64,000 bases of DNA from Cryptomeria japonica (GCF_030272615.1 NC_081407.1:437506230-437570229), one strand, 5' to 3'; positions 1-11,670 are shown, counted from the first letter of the stretch. The notes: a model not told the origin generated them from the sequence alone. Translations and numbers: made by a program.

Positions 1-470
1 CTAGAGACAGTACAAAGAGATAAGGAGTGATTTAACATAGTGATAAGGGATCGTTCTTAGTGCAATGGAGAGATAAGGAGAAATGGAGAGACAAGGGTGG
101 CACAAGATATGGAGGGATAAGGAGAGAATGGAGAGATATAGAGAGTCAAAGACCAATACCAGCTCAAGACATATCATGGAGGTGTTAATGCCTCAGCAGG
201 TCAAAGTAAGATCTAACCACGGGGATGGGGTCCCCCACTGTGACCCCACTAGTTCGTAGCTCCTGTCAAAAGCGAGAAAGAGACCCATTAACTGATAAAA
301 AAAAATTAACTTAATATTTATATTTAAATTTAAATGGTGAATAAATTAATAAATAAATATAATATAATAGTGTATATAATAGTCTTCATGATTAATATAA
401 TTAATAGAGATGTAAGGTAGAGTGTATATAAATTGAGGGAGAAGATTAAAGGTTGTTGTTATAGGCTTAA
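1..470. other. Intergenic flank, no gene seen
   Basis: No reading frame of recognisable function. Positions 60-160 are purine-rich, with repeated GGAGAGATAAGGAG-like units that resemble the much larger purine tract at 3005-4655. From about 300 to 440 the sequence is AT-rich. The segment ends at the target duplication of the first LINE. Confidence 0.6.
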
Positions 471-485
471 CAATAAGATGCACTA
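471..485. repeat. Target-site duplication, left copy (LINE A1)
   Basis: CAATAAGATGCACTA is repeated with one mismatch (CAATAAGATGCGCTA) at 2347-2361. LINE ORF2 homology starts directly after this copy and a run of eight A lies just before the other copy, as expected for target-primed reverse transcription. Confidence 0.85.
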
Positions 486-1002
486 GGCCTGTTGATGGGC
501 TTCCTAGGATAAATCCTATTGGGGGTGATGTATCTAACATTCCATGGAGTAAACCAGAGAAAGGATGGGTGAAGATTAACTTTGATGGTGCTTCAAGAGG
601 TAACCTAGGGATTTTAGGAGCCAGTTGTGTGGCTCGTGATGATGGGAAAATTTTGATTAAAGGTGCCCAGAGCTTGCAAAATGGGATGAATAATGAAGCA
701 GAGGTTAAAGTGACATAAATGATAGTAGAGTTAGCTCGTAACCTTAAAATTTCTAATCTTAATCTTGAAGGGGATTCTAAGATAATTATAGATGCAATTT
801 CAAAGGGATCCACTCAGTGTTGGCGAATTGATAAGTTTATTTTAGTGATTGAACTTCAGAATTGAGTTTTTTTAAAGATTACAAAATTTCACATATTAAG
901 CAGGAGGGAGATGGAGAGGTTGACCTCCTGTCCAATTTGTCTTGTGACTTGGACCCCCTAATGGTTCGATGGTGGGACAACTCGGATGTAGAGGTGTCTT
1001 GA
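486..1002 (+). pseudogene. LINE ORF2 C-terminus: RNase H domain, decayed
   Basis: This codes for the C-terminal RNase H domain of LINE ORF2, which in plant L1 elements is thought to remove the RNA strand after reverse transcription. Visible motifs are NFDGAS (first catalytic Asp), NNEAE (Glu), LEGDSK (Asp) and a degenerate last motif containing VDLLS. The conserved tail with RWWDN ends at a TGA at 1000-1002, matching the RWWNDRN tail of copy A2. An in-frame TAA at 716-718 and a frameshift near 860 make it non-functional. Confidence 0.85.
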
Positions 1003-1322
1003 AAGACTACTTGGTAGATGTCATTATTGGGTTTAGATCTTGTAGTACGACAATATCATTTTAACTCCTTGGTTTTGGCTTGGTGCATATTTTATTCCCA
1101 TATCATTAAAATTCATGTTGCCACCTTACTTTGCCATTAAAATAGTGGTCTTTGGGTTTGGTCGTACTTGAGGTGGCATGTTTCACGACATGAGGAGAGG
1201 TTGTTGCCTTTATTTATTTAGAAAATTCCATATTTTTAGCATTGTGAGGTTGTTTCTCTATCGAGTGAGCAAGTTTGTTTATCAGTTATAGGTGTAATTG
1301 AGTTTTCTCGTCTTTGTGTGAA

Positions 1323-1907
1323 ATAGAGGTGAATTTCACACTTCACTCCACCAAGCAGCAGTTGACCTTTCTTGGTGGCATTTCCGACAAGAGGCTGGGT
1401 GGAATTTTTTGGTACAATGAGGAGGAATTTCTCAATATTATTAAGCGCCTTATAGGGTGAGATTACCTTGTCTCTAAATACAGATACAGGACCAACATGG
1501 ATATTGTGTCCATGGTGGTAGCTCGAGGGTTGAGTTTTGGCACAAAAGATGAGGTGGAATGGGTTTTAAAAGCCCGTGGGTCGGCCCATTCTTTGTGTGG
1601 ACTAGCTTCATTACTGGCAAGGGCGGTTCCAGGGTAGGGACAAAGGAGACCCTTTGGGGAGGGAGTGATGTCGGACCGAATTGTTGTCCAATACAAATAT
1701 TTTCTGTTATGGAGGGATGGTGTAGACCAAGTTCTAAGAAACAATGAAGCTTGCGAATCTTGGGAAGATCTTTTGGTCTTTGGCCGGTCTACAAAGATTA
1801 AAAGGGAAGCAACTCGTGCTACAAAGAAGAGGAATGACCACAACTTGAAGACCGAGACAAAGTCTGTAGATGGACCAGGGTCCGCGTCTGGTCTGGTTAT
1901 GGATTAA
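1323..1907 (+). pseudogene. LINE family A downstream ORF (ORF3-A), copy 1
   Basis: A third LINE reading frame of 195 codons that starts about 320 bases after the ORF2 stop. It is one continuous frame interrupted by only two stops (TGA at 1458-1460, TAG at 1635-1637). The expected start Met is ATA here. It opens I-E-V-N-F-T-L, has Y-R-Y-R followed by G-L-S-F-G and E-W-V-L, and ends in a Lys/Arg-rich stretch (T-R-A-T-K-K-R). The same features in the same order occur in copies at 12095-12772 and 30943-31523. I do not recognise the family. The basic C-terminus would suit a nucleic-acid-binding or nuclear role, but that is a guess. Confidence 0.6.
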
Positions 1908-2346
1908 TGCTTGTAGGTAGTGATGGATGGTGCGTGTTGGGGATGCTTTGAACACATACACAATTTTGCCTTGGTTTTGATGTTCAAGGGGTGCCAAATA
2001 CTCTTATTTCTTTTTGAGCAATGGTTGCCCTATTTTTGGTGGGTGATTTCCTGGTTTTTTTGGCTACTTTTTAATATGTTCATGTTTCTTATATATTTGG
2101 GGTTGTAATGTCGTATGTGTAGGTTGGGTGGTCAATATGGGGTCATCATTTTGAATTATAAATGAATGCAGGAAGGATGTTTGGGTTATTGGCTTTTTGG
2201 TCGCATGCCAGTTATATGTATGTAGTTAGGGGATGTTGGGGTGGCAAAAAATGAACATGGGGGTGGTGCCTATGGTTTTAGGCCTTTTCTATATGTATTG
2301 TTTATTTCATATTCAATAAAATATACAAATTATAGATAAAAAAAAC

Positions 2347-2361
2347 CAATAAGATGCGCTA
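2347..2361. repeat. Target-site duplication, right copy (LINE A1)
   Basis: CAATAAGATGCGCTA directly follows the A-tract of the LINE and matches 14 of 15 bases at 471-485. Confidence 0.85.
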
Positions 2362-3004
2362 TATACATAAATAAATTATATAATATTATTATGTATTAGA
2401 TATAATAGTATATACAATATAATATAATTCTAATATTATATCATACAATATATTATTATAATGTTAATTTTATAAATATATGATAATTAGCTGTAATGTT
2501 ATTATATCTATTATTATAATATCATATATAACAAGTTCCACGTATTGGCGAGTACTTGCCATCATAGTATTGTAATAAAAATATTTGTTCTAATTTTTAA
2601 TTATTATAATTTTGAATTGTAATAAAAATATTTGAATTTTCAATTATTATAATTTGTTTTCATTGTTATTTTAAAATTATATTAGAATAATTATATTTAT
2701 GTAATATTATCTACAACTCTTATTTTAATAAAATAATATAAACTAGTAATTGCACTTTGGTGTGCAATGGGAATGCCAAAGAGGTGTGGAAGGTCAATTG
2801 GTAAAAAATTGTTCTATTTTTTGGATAAATTTGTGTAGTGCATGATGTCAATTTGTGGTCATGATGTTGTTTGTACAACAAAGGACTTAATTGAGAGTTG
2901 ATAGCTTAAATCAACTATGCATCCACTTACAAGGATTCAATCATAACTAGAATGAAACCTTTGAATTGAGAAGATAATCAAGTTTTATTAGCAACATGCT
3001 CATA
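2362..3004. other. AT-rich spacer
   Basis: Strongly AT-rich sequence with simple ATAT/TATT runs up to about 2740, then mixed sequence. No coding signal, RNA gene or element end seen. Confidence 0.7.
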
Positions 3005-4503
3005 TTATCTTTGCAATAGGGCGAGCGCAAGAGTGAGGTTGAGATAGGGCTAGAAAGAGGGATATATAGAGGGGTAAGAGTGAGGGAGAGATTGGTAAAG
3101 AGATAGACATAGAGATAGAGAAGAAGAAACAAATATAGTCGGAGTCAAAGATAGAGATGGAGAATGGGGAGAGGAAGATGGAAATAAGGAGAGAGATATT
3201 AGAGAGACAAAGAGAGAGAGAGGAGAGGAATATATAGATATGGAAGAAAAAAAAGTTGGAGAGAGATGAAGATATAGAAAGATAGAGATAGAGATAGGAA
3301 GTCGTATAGAGAGAGAGGGAGAGAGATATAGTGGTACAAAGAGATAGAGATAGAGGGATAGATGAAAGAAGTGATAGGGAGAGATATATAGAGAGAGGAA
3401 AATAGATATGGATATATATGTCCAAAAAGAGGGAGAATGAGAGAGAGATGGATGGATAGAAGGAGGCATTTCTAGAGATTAAGGGGAGAGATGAAGATAG
3501 AGCAAAAGATGAGGGAAAAAAAGATAGAGCAAGGGAGATGGGGAGATAAAGATAGAAAGATAGGAGATAGAGAGGGAGAGACAAAGAGGAAGAGATAGAG
3601 AGAGATATAAATGAAGAGGGAGAGATTATATATATAGTGAGATAGAACTAGAGAGTTAGAGATATATAGAGAGGGGAAGAGGGAGAGATAAATGAATGGA
3701 CAAATAGAGCCAGAGAGAGGGTGAGAGAAATAAGGGACATAGATATATATTGGAAGAGAAATATAGAGATATACAAGAAGAAAAAGAGAGAGGGGTAGAG
3801 ATAAAGAGATAAATAGGGGGATAGGGAGGGAAAAGGGGTGGGAGAGATAGGGAGAAATAGAGAGGAGGGTAAGATAAAGAGAGGGATGGCCCAAAGAGAG
3901 AGAGAGAGTGGGGGGAGCTTGATATAGATAGAGGAAAATATAGATAGATAGAGAGAGATAGAGAGAGATAGGGAGATATTTATATAGAAAGTGATAGATA
4001 GACGAGCCGAAAAGAGATGGAGAGAAATATAGAAAAATATATATTGTGCAAGAGATATGGAGCAAATGAGAGAGAGGGGGGAAAGAGTGAGAGAAAGCAG
4101 CTGACAAAGACAAGTAATAGAGAGAGAAAAGTTTAGACTTTAGAGAGAGGGAGAGAGATAAAGAGGAGGAAAGATAGAGATAGAGATATATAGAGAGAGA
4201 GCAAGAAATATGGAGTGTATATACATTAGAGAGCAAGAATAGAGAAATATAAAAAGAGGGAGTGATGGGGAGATAGGGAGAGATAAGATAGAAAGAGGGA
4301 GAGAAGCGATATATAAGGATATAAAGAGATAGATATAGGGATAGAAAGGATCTAGAGAGTAAATATAACCTATAAAATATAGAGGGGGTGAGCAAGAGGG
4401 AGAGATAGAAGGAGAGAAAAGGGGGGGGGGTAGAAATAAAGATAGAAAAATGGTGAGAATTAGAGAGGGGGGGATAGAGAGATAAAATTAGAGGAAGTGA
4501 TAT

Positions 4504-4571
<68 letters not shown>

Positions 4572-4655
4572 GGAAGGATGGAAGGGGAAAAGAGAGAGAG
4601 AGAGAGGGAGAGGTAAGGAGATATAGATAAAGGAGAGAGATGGAGATGGAGATAA
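3005..4655. repeat. Polypurine satellite-like tract (GAGATA/GAGA variants)
   Basis: About 1.65 kb in which the + strand is almost all purine, built from irregular GAGATAGAGA, GGGAGAGAGAT and GATATAGAGAG units. Long reading frames on the minus strand here encode only Ser/Leu/Tyr/Ile-rich low-complexity chains (for example 3472-4662) and are artefacts of the repeat. The right end stops just short of the copia element at 4663. The perfect (GA)30 run at 4509-4568 lies inside it. Confidence 0.9.
4509..4568. repeat. (GA)30 microsatellite
   Basis: Sixty bases of uninterrupted GA dinucleotide within the larger purine tract. Confidence 0.97.
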
Positions 4656-4662
4656 TAATCAA

Positions 4663-4667
4663 ATGAC
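4663..4667. repeat. Target-site duplication, left copy (copia element)
   Basis: ATGAC precedes the left LTR and recurs at 10017-10021 directly after the right LTR. Confidence 0.9.
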
Positions 4668-5304
4668 TGTGAAAATTCTATTGCAGTTACTGATTATTAA
4701 TCTCCTAACTCATAAGATTATTTAACTGCGAAATACTGAAAAATAACACAGCTGCAACTTCACAAATAAAAACATGCGGAAAGATATATGCAACACAGTG
4801 ATACAATATTTTCGGGCAATTGTCCTTGGAAAAACCCCGAAGGGAAAACCAGTACTGCATATGAGGAATATATATTAACTGCAACAAATCAAGAGATACA
4901 AATATTGCTTGCCTCTTACTGGCAGAGCTTCGATGACCTCCCAATTTCTCTTGCTGAGATTCCACCCCGCTACTATCCCAACGCTATCACTGCGCCCTTA
5001 CTAACACTACAAGAATACTTGCTAACACTGCAAGTTTCTCCACAAACTTCATATGCTCCAAATGACCCTTGACCCCTTTTTATACTACTCTCGTTGGAAA
5101 ACCAACGACCAAGATTAATTCTCAATCAACGACTGAGATTAATAACAACTAAACGATCCTAACAAAATTGGTTGCTAGAAGTTTCTAAAAGAGATCAAAT
5201 AATTAACAAATAATTGTCCCTATCTAACAAAATTTGTTTAGAAAACAATTATTTACTAATTATTACATATGGAGAACCAGTTGTCCTAGCTAAGAAAACT
5301 AACA
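4668..5304 (-). repeat. Copia LTR, 3' copy (left)
   Basis: Begins TGTGAAAATTC and ends CTAACA. Repeated at 9391-10016. On the coding strand this is the 3' LTR, next to the polypurine tract. The open frame at 4788-5072 on the + strand recurs in the other LTR (9512-9784) and is a chance frame within the LTR. Confidence 0.93.
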
Positions 5305-5905
5305 CTCCCTCTTAGCGAGGAAGTTGTTCTGCATGACACTCAACTTCTCTCTGAAGAAGATGAATTTCGCCTTCCCCAATGCCTTTATCAGAATGTCTGC
5401 TACCTGTTGATCTATAGGTATAAACTGTAGCTGAACAATCCCCCGCTGTACACAATCTCTGATGAAGTGATACTTGATGTCTATATATTTTGACCTATCA
5501 TGAAACACCAGATTCTTAGTCAACTTGATGCAACTCTGATTGTCGCACTGTATCACTGTAGTCTCCACCTTCTGACCAAACAAGGCTACTAGCAACTTGC
5601 AAACTTAGAGCCATAGACTTCCGCTTCCTGCTGAACCAAGAGACAACTCCTGATCCCAGATTGAAACAACACCCTGAAGTGCTTCTCTTGTCTATTGTAC
5701 TACTTGCCCAATCTGCGTCAGTATAGCCCATCAACCTAATTCCTTCACCTTGAGCATACCTAATCCCATACTCGATTGTACCTTGCAAATAACGTTTCAC
5801 ATGCTTTGCCACTGTCCAATGTACACCCTTTGGCTGACTAAGAGAGTTTACTGCAAATGCTATATCTGGCCTGGTGTTGACCAAATACATGAGAGAACCA
5901 ATCAA
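5299..5905 (-). pseudogene. Copia RNase H domain
   Basis: C-terminal RNase H part of the copia polyprotein. It starts at M-I-G-S-L-M-Y-L, the usual link from reverse transcriptase, and contains N-T-R-P-D-I, G-Y-T-D-A-D-W-A (catalytic Asp), C-D-N-Q-S-C-I and H-D-R-S-K-Y-I-D-I-K-Y-H. Two overlapping frames (5905-5516 and 5595-5299) are joined by a frameshift near 5600, so the protein is broken. The last codons run up to the polypurine tract. Confidence 0.85.
5305..5313 (-). promoter_or_regulatory. Polypurine tract of copia element
   Basis: CTCCCTCTT on the + strand reads AAGAGGGAG on the coding strand and directly abuts the 3' LTR. This is the expected plus-strand primer for reverse transcription. 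Confidence 0.8.
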
Positions 5906-5929
5906 CTGCTTGAATAAGGTGGGATCTAC

Positions 5930-6975
5930 ATCCTTCTCCCTGGATGTGTCTACCCTCCTCTAATTCGTGATCATAAGAGTAGACATGGCTTTGCAATCCT
6001 CCATCCTGAACCTTTTCAAGGTTTCTATGCAATATTTCCCTTGTCCAAGGAAAATATCTCCATCTGTCTGCCATACCTCCATGCCTAGAAAGTAGTGCAT
6101 AAGTCCCAAATCCTTCACCTCGAACTTTGTTGCAAGGTCCCTCTTGCACTCTTCTATGAGCCCCAGTGAACCTGTTAGAAACAAGTCATCCACATATAGG
6201 ACAAGAATGAGAATCTCACCCCCAACCATCAAGTAGTAGAGATTAGCATTTGCCTCACTCTTCACAAAGCCCATTTCCTGCAAGTAACTATCAATGCACT
6301 CATACCACGCTCTAGGAGCCTGCTTGAGTCCATATAAATCTCTCTTCAATCTACACACGTGGGTCTTTTTGTTGTGTGCTACAAAGCCTTCCAGTTATTC
6401 TATGTATACCTCCTCTTTCAACTAGCCATTTAGGAATGTTGTCTTGACATCCATTTGATGGATCTACCATCCCGTCTGTGCTAAAACTGAGATTACAGCT
6501 CATATAGAAGTATACTTGGCCACTGGAGCAAATGTCTCCTCATAGCCTATTCCCTCCTTTGAGAGAACCCCTTTGCCATGAACCTTGCCTTGTATTTCTT
6601 GATGCTACCATCTGCATCATGCTTGATCTTGTAGATCCAGAGCGATCCAACCACAACCCTATCTGTTGGTCTAGGAACTACCTCCCACACATCATTCTGC
6701 ATTATTGAGGTATATTCCTCAACCATTGCATCTCGCCACACCTGATCTTGTGCAACCTCCTGATAGCTAGAAGATTCGCTATCCACCAACTGGCTAACTA
6801 ATGCAACATAGTCATCATACTTGGCTGGTTGTCTTCGTTGTCTACTACTCCTCCTAGGAGTACCCACTAACTCCTGAGTATTCTTTTGTGTCTGTTGAAC
6901 CTCATGGTTCCTACTCCCAACTATAGAGGATGAAATGCCAACCTCCATGTCTTCTTGATGCATCTCTTCCTGCAC
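5930..6975 (-). pseudogene. Copia reverse transcriptase
   Basis: Reverse transcriptase domain of the copia element (RVT_2 type). Visible are D-A-M-V-E-E-Y near the start, then K-Y-K-A-R-F-M-A-K-G. The middle block has Q-M-D-V-K-T-T-F-L-N-G in a broken frame around 6380-6450, then L-K-R-D-L-Y-G-L-K-Q-A-P-R-A-W and the catalytic Y-V-D-D. Several in-frame stops between 6360 and 6547 and one near 5960 inactivate it. An unconserved Ser/Gln-rich linker at about 6840-6975 joins it to integrase. Confidence 0.88.
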
Positions 6976-7089
6976 CTATTGCTCCATACTCTGTGAACTC
7001 TCACCACCTGAGCCTATACTGGTACTAGTGACTGTACTCGAGCTTTGCTACCCTTGACTCAGTTGAGCTATCCTTGGAGCTTCTGTTGG

Positions 7090-8231
7090 CTACTCACTTT
7101 GATACTCTGTTGGCAAATCTCTGGACCTCCTAAATGTCTTGTCCTCCATGAACTTGACATAACGCCTAACTATAATCCTCCTGGTCCCTGAAATAAATAT
7201 CCGATATGCCTTTGAGGTTTCACTGTACCCCACAAAGTACCCCCTCTCTGTAGTCTGATCTAACTTGGTACATGTATCCCTTGGAATATGACAATATGCC
7301 AAACTCCCAAATATCCTGAAGTGACTGACATCTGGCTTCTTTCCAATAAGAACTTCCTCTGGTGCCATCTTCCTTAGTGCCTTATGTGGAACCCTGTTCT
7401 GTATGTATACTATCGTACTACGTGCTTCTGCCCATAAGTAGTGGGGCAGAACCTGATCATGTAGCATAGCCCTTGCTGCCTCCGATATGGACCAATTCTT
7501 CCTCTCAGCAACTACATTCTATTGCGGGTTGCAAGGAACAATCCACTCTCTCTTGATTTCTTCACTAGTACATAACTCTTGGAATTCATTCTCTTTGTAC
7601 TCGCCTCCATTGTCTGATCGAAGAAACTTTATCTTCCTTCCTATTGAGTTCTCCACAAGAGCCTTGAACTCTTGGAAGCGACTAAAAACCTCATCCTTGG
7701 TCTTCAAGAAGTATATCCAGGTCTTGCTGGAGAAATCATCAATAAAAGTAACATAGTACTTGTATCCTCTGAGGACTTCGTCGAAATTGGCCCACATATA
7801 TCTAAATGTACTAGATCAAGAACACCCTCAGATCGAGTGTCACTGCTTGGAAAAGATGCTTTTGCAAACTTCCCCAGCACACATCCCTTACATACATCAT
7901 CGTGCTCTGTGCTCACCTCTGGAACACCTGTCACAGTCTCATGAAGCAATTTAAGTGCTCCATGATGTATATGGCCCATCCTCCTATTCCATAGCTCTCC
8001 AAGATCTCTAGGATTACTGCTTCTCATGAGTGCCTTAGGAGTATCAAACTGCAACCTATAAAGTTGACCACTCCTAACTCCAATAGCTATGGGTGATTTC
8101 CAATCCTTATGCTTGATCAACACATGAGTCCCTCTAAAGAGTACATTGTAGCCTTTATCCTGAAGGACATATATGGAAATCAGATTCATACCTAAGCTTG
8201 GCACATGCAACACATCATGAAGGGAAATCAA
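7090..8231 (-). pseudogene. Copia integrase (GAG-pre-integrase and core)
   Basis: Integrase region. The zinc-binding HHCC part shows H-I-H-H-G and C-K-G-C. The catalytic core shows H-L-D-I-C-G-P (first Asp), R-S-D-N-G-G-E-Y (second Asp) and V-V-A-E-R-K (Glu) just past a stop near 7520. The C-terminal segment has G-K-K-P-D-V-S-H-F-R-I-F-G and G-Y-F-V-G-Y, typical of copia integrases. A frameshift near 7720-7790 and the stop near 7520 break it. Confidence 0.88.
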
Positions 8232-8424
8232 CTTTCCATTCTCCCTCTGAAACTAAATAGTCCCTTTCCCAACTGGGTTGAGTTTGGACAAGTTCCCCAT
8301 AAAGATCTGGATTTTGGTGTTCTCCTCCTTATAATTGGAGAAATACTCTCTAACTCCTGTCATATGAATGATGCCCCACTATCTATATACCAGACACTCT
8401 ATGAGGTTGAGCTAACCATACAAG
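8232..8424 (-). pseudogene. Copia protease remnant
   Basis: Aspartic protease segment between gag and integrase. W-Y-I-D-S-G-A-S with the catalytic Asp is visible around 8360-8395 on the minus strand, followed by a one-base loss before the expected H-M-T-G, then a decayed remainder leading into the H-D-V-L-H-V-P segment. Confidence 0.75.
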
Positions 8425-9318
8425 CTATGATTGCAAACTCATCCTCCATTCTACTAGAGAGCTCATCTGCACTTGCTGAAGCTGCCATCTGCTTCTTCCC
8501 TTTCTTCTCATTCTTCTTCCTTTGTGGGCAATCACTGACACAGTGGCCAGATCCATGAAGCACTTGATCTTAGACAAGTCCTTCTTCTTCTTCTCACTTT
8601 GTGGATTTGATCCTTTGCTAGACCCCTTCTTTATTTTCCCTTTTCTTGCTAGGGCAACCTTTTCTTGGTCCATCTCACCTTTCTGACTCTTACTATTGGA
8701 TCCACTGACAAGGCTTAGTCTAAGCTCCTCTTGAGTGAAGTCACTCCAAAGTCGATCCCAACTTGGTAAGGTGTCTCGTCCATTAATAACTTGAACAAAG
8801 ACATCCCACTGCTTAGAAAACCCATTTAGGGCTATCCGTACTAGCTCATCATCACTTGGTTTATCTCCAACAGCTGCTAACTCATCCTTGACAAGTTTAA
8901 GCTTGGTGAGGTAACTTGTCACGTCTTCTCCCTTGTTCATCTAAGTATTCCTCAACTTTTCTCTGAGAATCAACTTCTGGTTAGTGGTCGCATTCTGGTA
9001 CAGATTCAGGATGGCATCCCACATTGCCTTCGCTGTATCCAAATCTGTGATATGCGAAACTATATGATCCTTAACACCATCAAGGATTATCCTCCTTTCT
9101 TTGACATCTTCCTTCTTATATGTTGCAAGAGGTATTGGATCTATAGGTATAGTCACAACAGTGGTAACATATTCCTTGATACCATTCTCTTCTAGTAATA
9201 AAGAAATTCTGGCTTTCCAAACACCAAAATTTGAGGCTCCATCTAATCTATCCCGATCTCTTAAATCTGTTGAGGCCATCTCAAGGGATAAAAGAAATAA
9301 TAATTCTAAAGAGGTCAA
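8425..9318 (-). pseudogene. Copia Gag
   Basis: Gag polyprotein N-terminus of the copia element. Starting near 9318, it has the copia Gag hallmarks L-D-G-A-S-N-F-G-V-W-K, A-M-W-D-A-I-L-N-L-Y, and Y-L-T-K-L-K-L-V-K-D-E-L, then a Lys-rich region and a CCHC-type zinc knuckle (G-H-C-V-S-D-C-P) reached by a frameshift near 8560. One stop at about 8941 separates the two long open parts. Confidence 0.88.
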
Positions 9319-9379
9319 ACTAGGTTTTATAAACCCTCGATTTTCTTTCCTTTGCCTAGGATAAACTTTTTCAACTTAT

Positions 9380-9390
9380 CTCTGATACCA
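9380..9390 (-). promoter_or_regulatory. Primer binding site (initiator Met tRNA) of copia element
   Basis: CTCTGATACCA on the + strand reads TGGTATCAGAG on the coding strand and directly abuts the 5' LTR. This is the classic plant copia primer site. Confidence 0.92.
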
Positions 9391-10016
9391 TGTGAAAATT
9401 CTATTGCAGTTATTGATTATTAATCTCCTATCTCATAAAGATCATTTAACTGCGAAATACTGAAAAATAACACAGCTGCAACTTCACAAATAAAAACACG
9501 CGGAAAGAAATATGCAACACAGTGATACAATATTTTCGGACAATTGTCCCTGGAAAAACCCCGAAGGGAAAACCAGTACTGCAGATGTAATTACAACAAA
9601 TCAAGAGATACAAATACTGCTCGCCTCTTACTGGCAGAGCTTCGACGACCTCCCAATTTCTCCTGCTGAGATTCCACCCCGCTGCTATCCCAACGCTATC
9701 ACTGCGCCCTTGCTAACACTGCAAGACTACTTGCTAACATTGCAAGTTTCTCCACAAACTTCATATGCTCCAAATGACCCTTGACCCCTTTTTATACTAT
9801 TCTCATTAGAAAACCAACGACCGAGATTAATTCTCAATCAACAGCTGAGATTAATAACAACTAAACAACCCTAACAAAATTGGTTGCTAGAAGTTTCTAA
9901 AAGAGATCAAATAATTAACAAATAATTGTCCCTATCTAACAAAATTTATTTAGCAAATAATTATTTACTAATTATTACATATGGAGAACCAGTTGTCCTA
10001 GCTAACCAAACTAACA
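9391..10016 (-). repeat. Copia LTR, 5' copy (right)
   Basis: Begins TGTGAAAATTC and ends CTAACA. Partner of 4668-5304. On the coding strand this is the 5' LTR and would hold the promoter. Confidence 0.93.
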
Positions 10017-10021
10017 ATGAC
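10017..10021. repeat. Target-site duplication, right copy (copia element)
   Basis: ATGAC, identical to 4663-4667. Confidence 0.9.
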
Positions 10022-11670
10022 ATGCTACCATCAATATAACTCCCCAAAGATATATGACGTCCTTAAATTATTGGCATGAAATGAGTAATCAAAAGTTGGT
10101 TACTTTTTCTTTCTCTTTCGCTTTAAACATTTAATTTAGGTGTTAAGTTGAAATTTATTTTATTATATAAATTAGAATAAAATTCAAATATAATAATTCT
10201 ATAATAAATAAAATTTAAATAAGACAAAATGTATAAATTCTAATATCTTTTAATTATTATTTGTAATTACATTAAAAAGCACAAATAATTAGAATACAAT
10301 TTTAACTTAATTAGAAATCAACCCTTAAAAGAAGTGGAAGAATTAGAATAAATAAATAATAGAATATCTAATAAAAAAATATAACATTAAAAGAAAATAG
10401 TAAGAAAAGAAAGATTTTGATTCAAAATATAATTATTCTATCATAATTAAAATTTTAATAAGACAAATAATTATAGATTAAATTATAATATTTTTAATTA
10501 TTATAAAAAGACATAAATAAAATAAATTTTAAACTTAATAAAAAATTAACTCCTAATAAATAATATTAAAATATATATGTTTTATTATAAAAGATCTCTT
10601 TTTTAAAATTAATATAATTTAAGCGATTAATTCTATAGTTTTCACTCTTATCCCCAATTTTAAACCATTGATTTCAATAAGTAGGTGGTTCACTTCATAT
10701 AGGGAATGCTTCGACATAATAATTATAATATAATAAAAAAATTATAGTGAAAATAAATATTTTTCTTAAAAGCATAATCCTAATTTAATTTTAAAAAATA
10801 TATAATTATAATTATAATAATTAAATTAATCTCAAATATAACTACTAATTTGTAGTATAATATTATATTATTTTTATATTTATGCAATATTAATTATAAT
10901 TAGTTTTAATAAAATAACTATTAATAATTATAAAAGTGAAAATAGACATTGTTTAAATAACTTAATGAAATATATTTAAATTTATGACTAAAAGTTATTA
11001 AATTATTTTGTATATATTAAAAAATTAAAAAAAGTTCTATTTTCAAAAAGTATTAAAAAATAGAATGATTTCAAAAAATATTTAAAATATAATTATAAAA
11101 AATACATATAATAATTAGGTTTATTTTTTAATAGAAATACTTGTATTTAATTTTAAATTTAATTTCATTTGAACTAAATGAAATCCTTATAATTGGTTTT
11201 ATTATCTATATTTTGAGATAATAAGAAATTATTAAAATTTATATATTTATTTAGAAAAAATATTTTATTTACAATATTATAAATGATAAAAAATAAATAA
11301 AAAAACTATTAAAAATATACATTTCAGTTTTTAAAATAGAAAGAAATCCAAAAAAAATCTAAAAAGTCTATCATCCTTAAAAATTTGCTCATATAACACC
11401 AAATTTTTTAAACCAATCATAGATAAAATTTTTTTATAATATTTTAAATTTAAAAATATAAATCTTCAAAAACCAAGTTTTTTTTAAGAAAAAATAATAA
11501 TCACTTTTGATTGGTGCAAACTAATTGAATAAAGCAGCTTCACTGAATGCAATAGTATTGTCTATGACAAGTACTAATAATACTAAATTCATTTAATATG
11601 ATTTATTAATATTGTAAATATATTATATCATGCATTATATTAATTATTATAATGTTAAAATTGTAAATAT
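10022..11670. other. AT-rich spacer
   Basis: About 1.65 kb of very AT-rich DNA with A and T runs and no long reading frames. No element end, hairpin or RNA gene was recognised. Confidence 0.75.

Larger units (their letters stand above)
486..2346 (+). mobile_element. 5'-truncated L1-type LINE, family A copy A1
   Basis: A non-LTR retrotransposon fragment of about 1.86 kb. It begins inside the ORF2 RNase H region, at a segment matching R-P-V-H-G-F-P-R in copy A2. It continues through a downstream ORF (1323-1907) and a 3' untranslated part, and ends in a short A-tract. The pair of 15-bp duplications at 471-485 and 2347-2361 marks both ends, so the 5' truncation happened at insertion and not by later deletion. 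It belongs to the same family as 11681-30502 and 30594-32198. Confidence 0.85.
4668..10016 (-). mobile_element. Complete Ty1/copia LTR retrotransposon, decayed
   Basis: 5.35-kb element coding on the minus strand. It has two LTRs of about 0.63 kb (4668-5304, 9391-10016) with TG...CA ends, a 5-bp ATGAC target duplication, an initiator-Met-tRNA primer site beside the right LTR and a purine tract beside the left one. Domain order gag, protease, integrase, reverse transcriptase, RNase H (high to low coordinates) is the Ty1/copia order. The LTRs are very similar but differ by scattered substitutions and by short indels, such as an ATATGAGGAATATAT-type segment near 4860 that is shortened in the right copy. 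Stops and frameshifts in every domain make it non-autonomous today. Confidence 0.95.

Noticed and set aside
3000-4662. Long minus-strand reading frames of up to 396 codons, rich in Ser, Leu, Tyr and Ile
   Set aside because: They are translations of the purine-rich repeat. Several overlap in different frames and none has domain content.
4788-5072. Open frame repeated at 9512-9784, at first sight a duplicated small gene
   Set aside because: Both copies lie in the two LTRs of the copia element, so the duplication is that of the LTR. No coding features.
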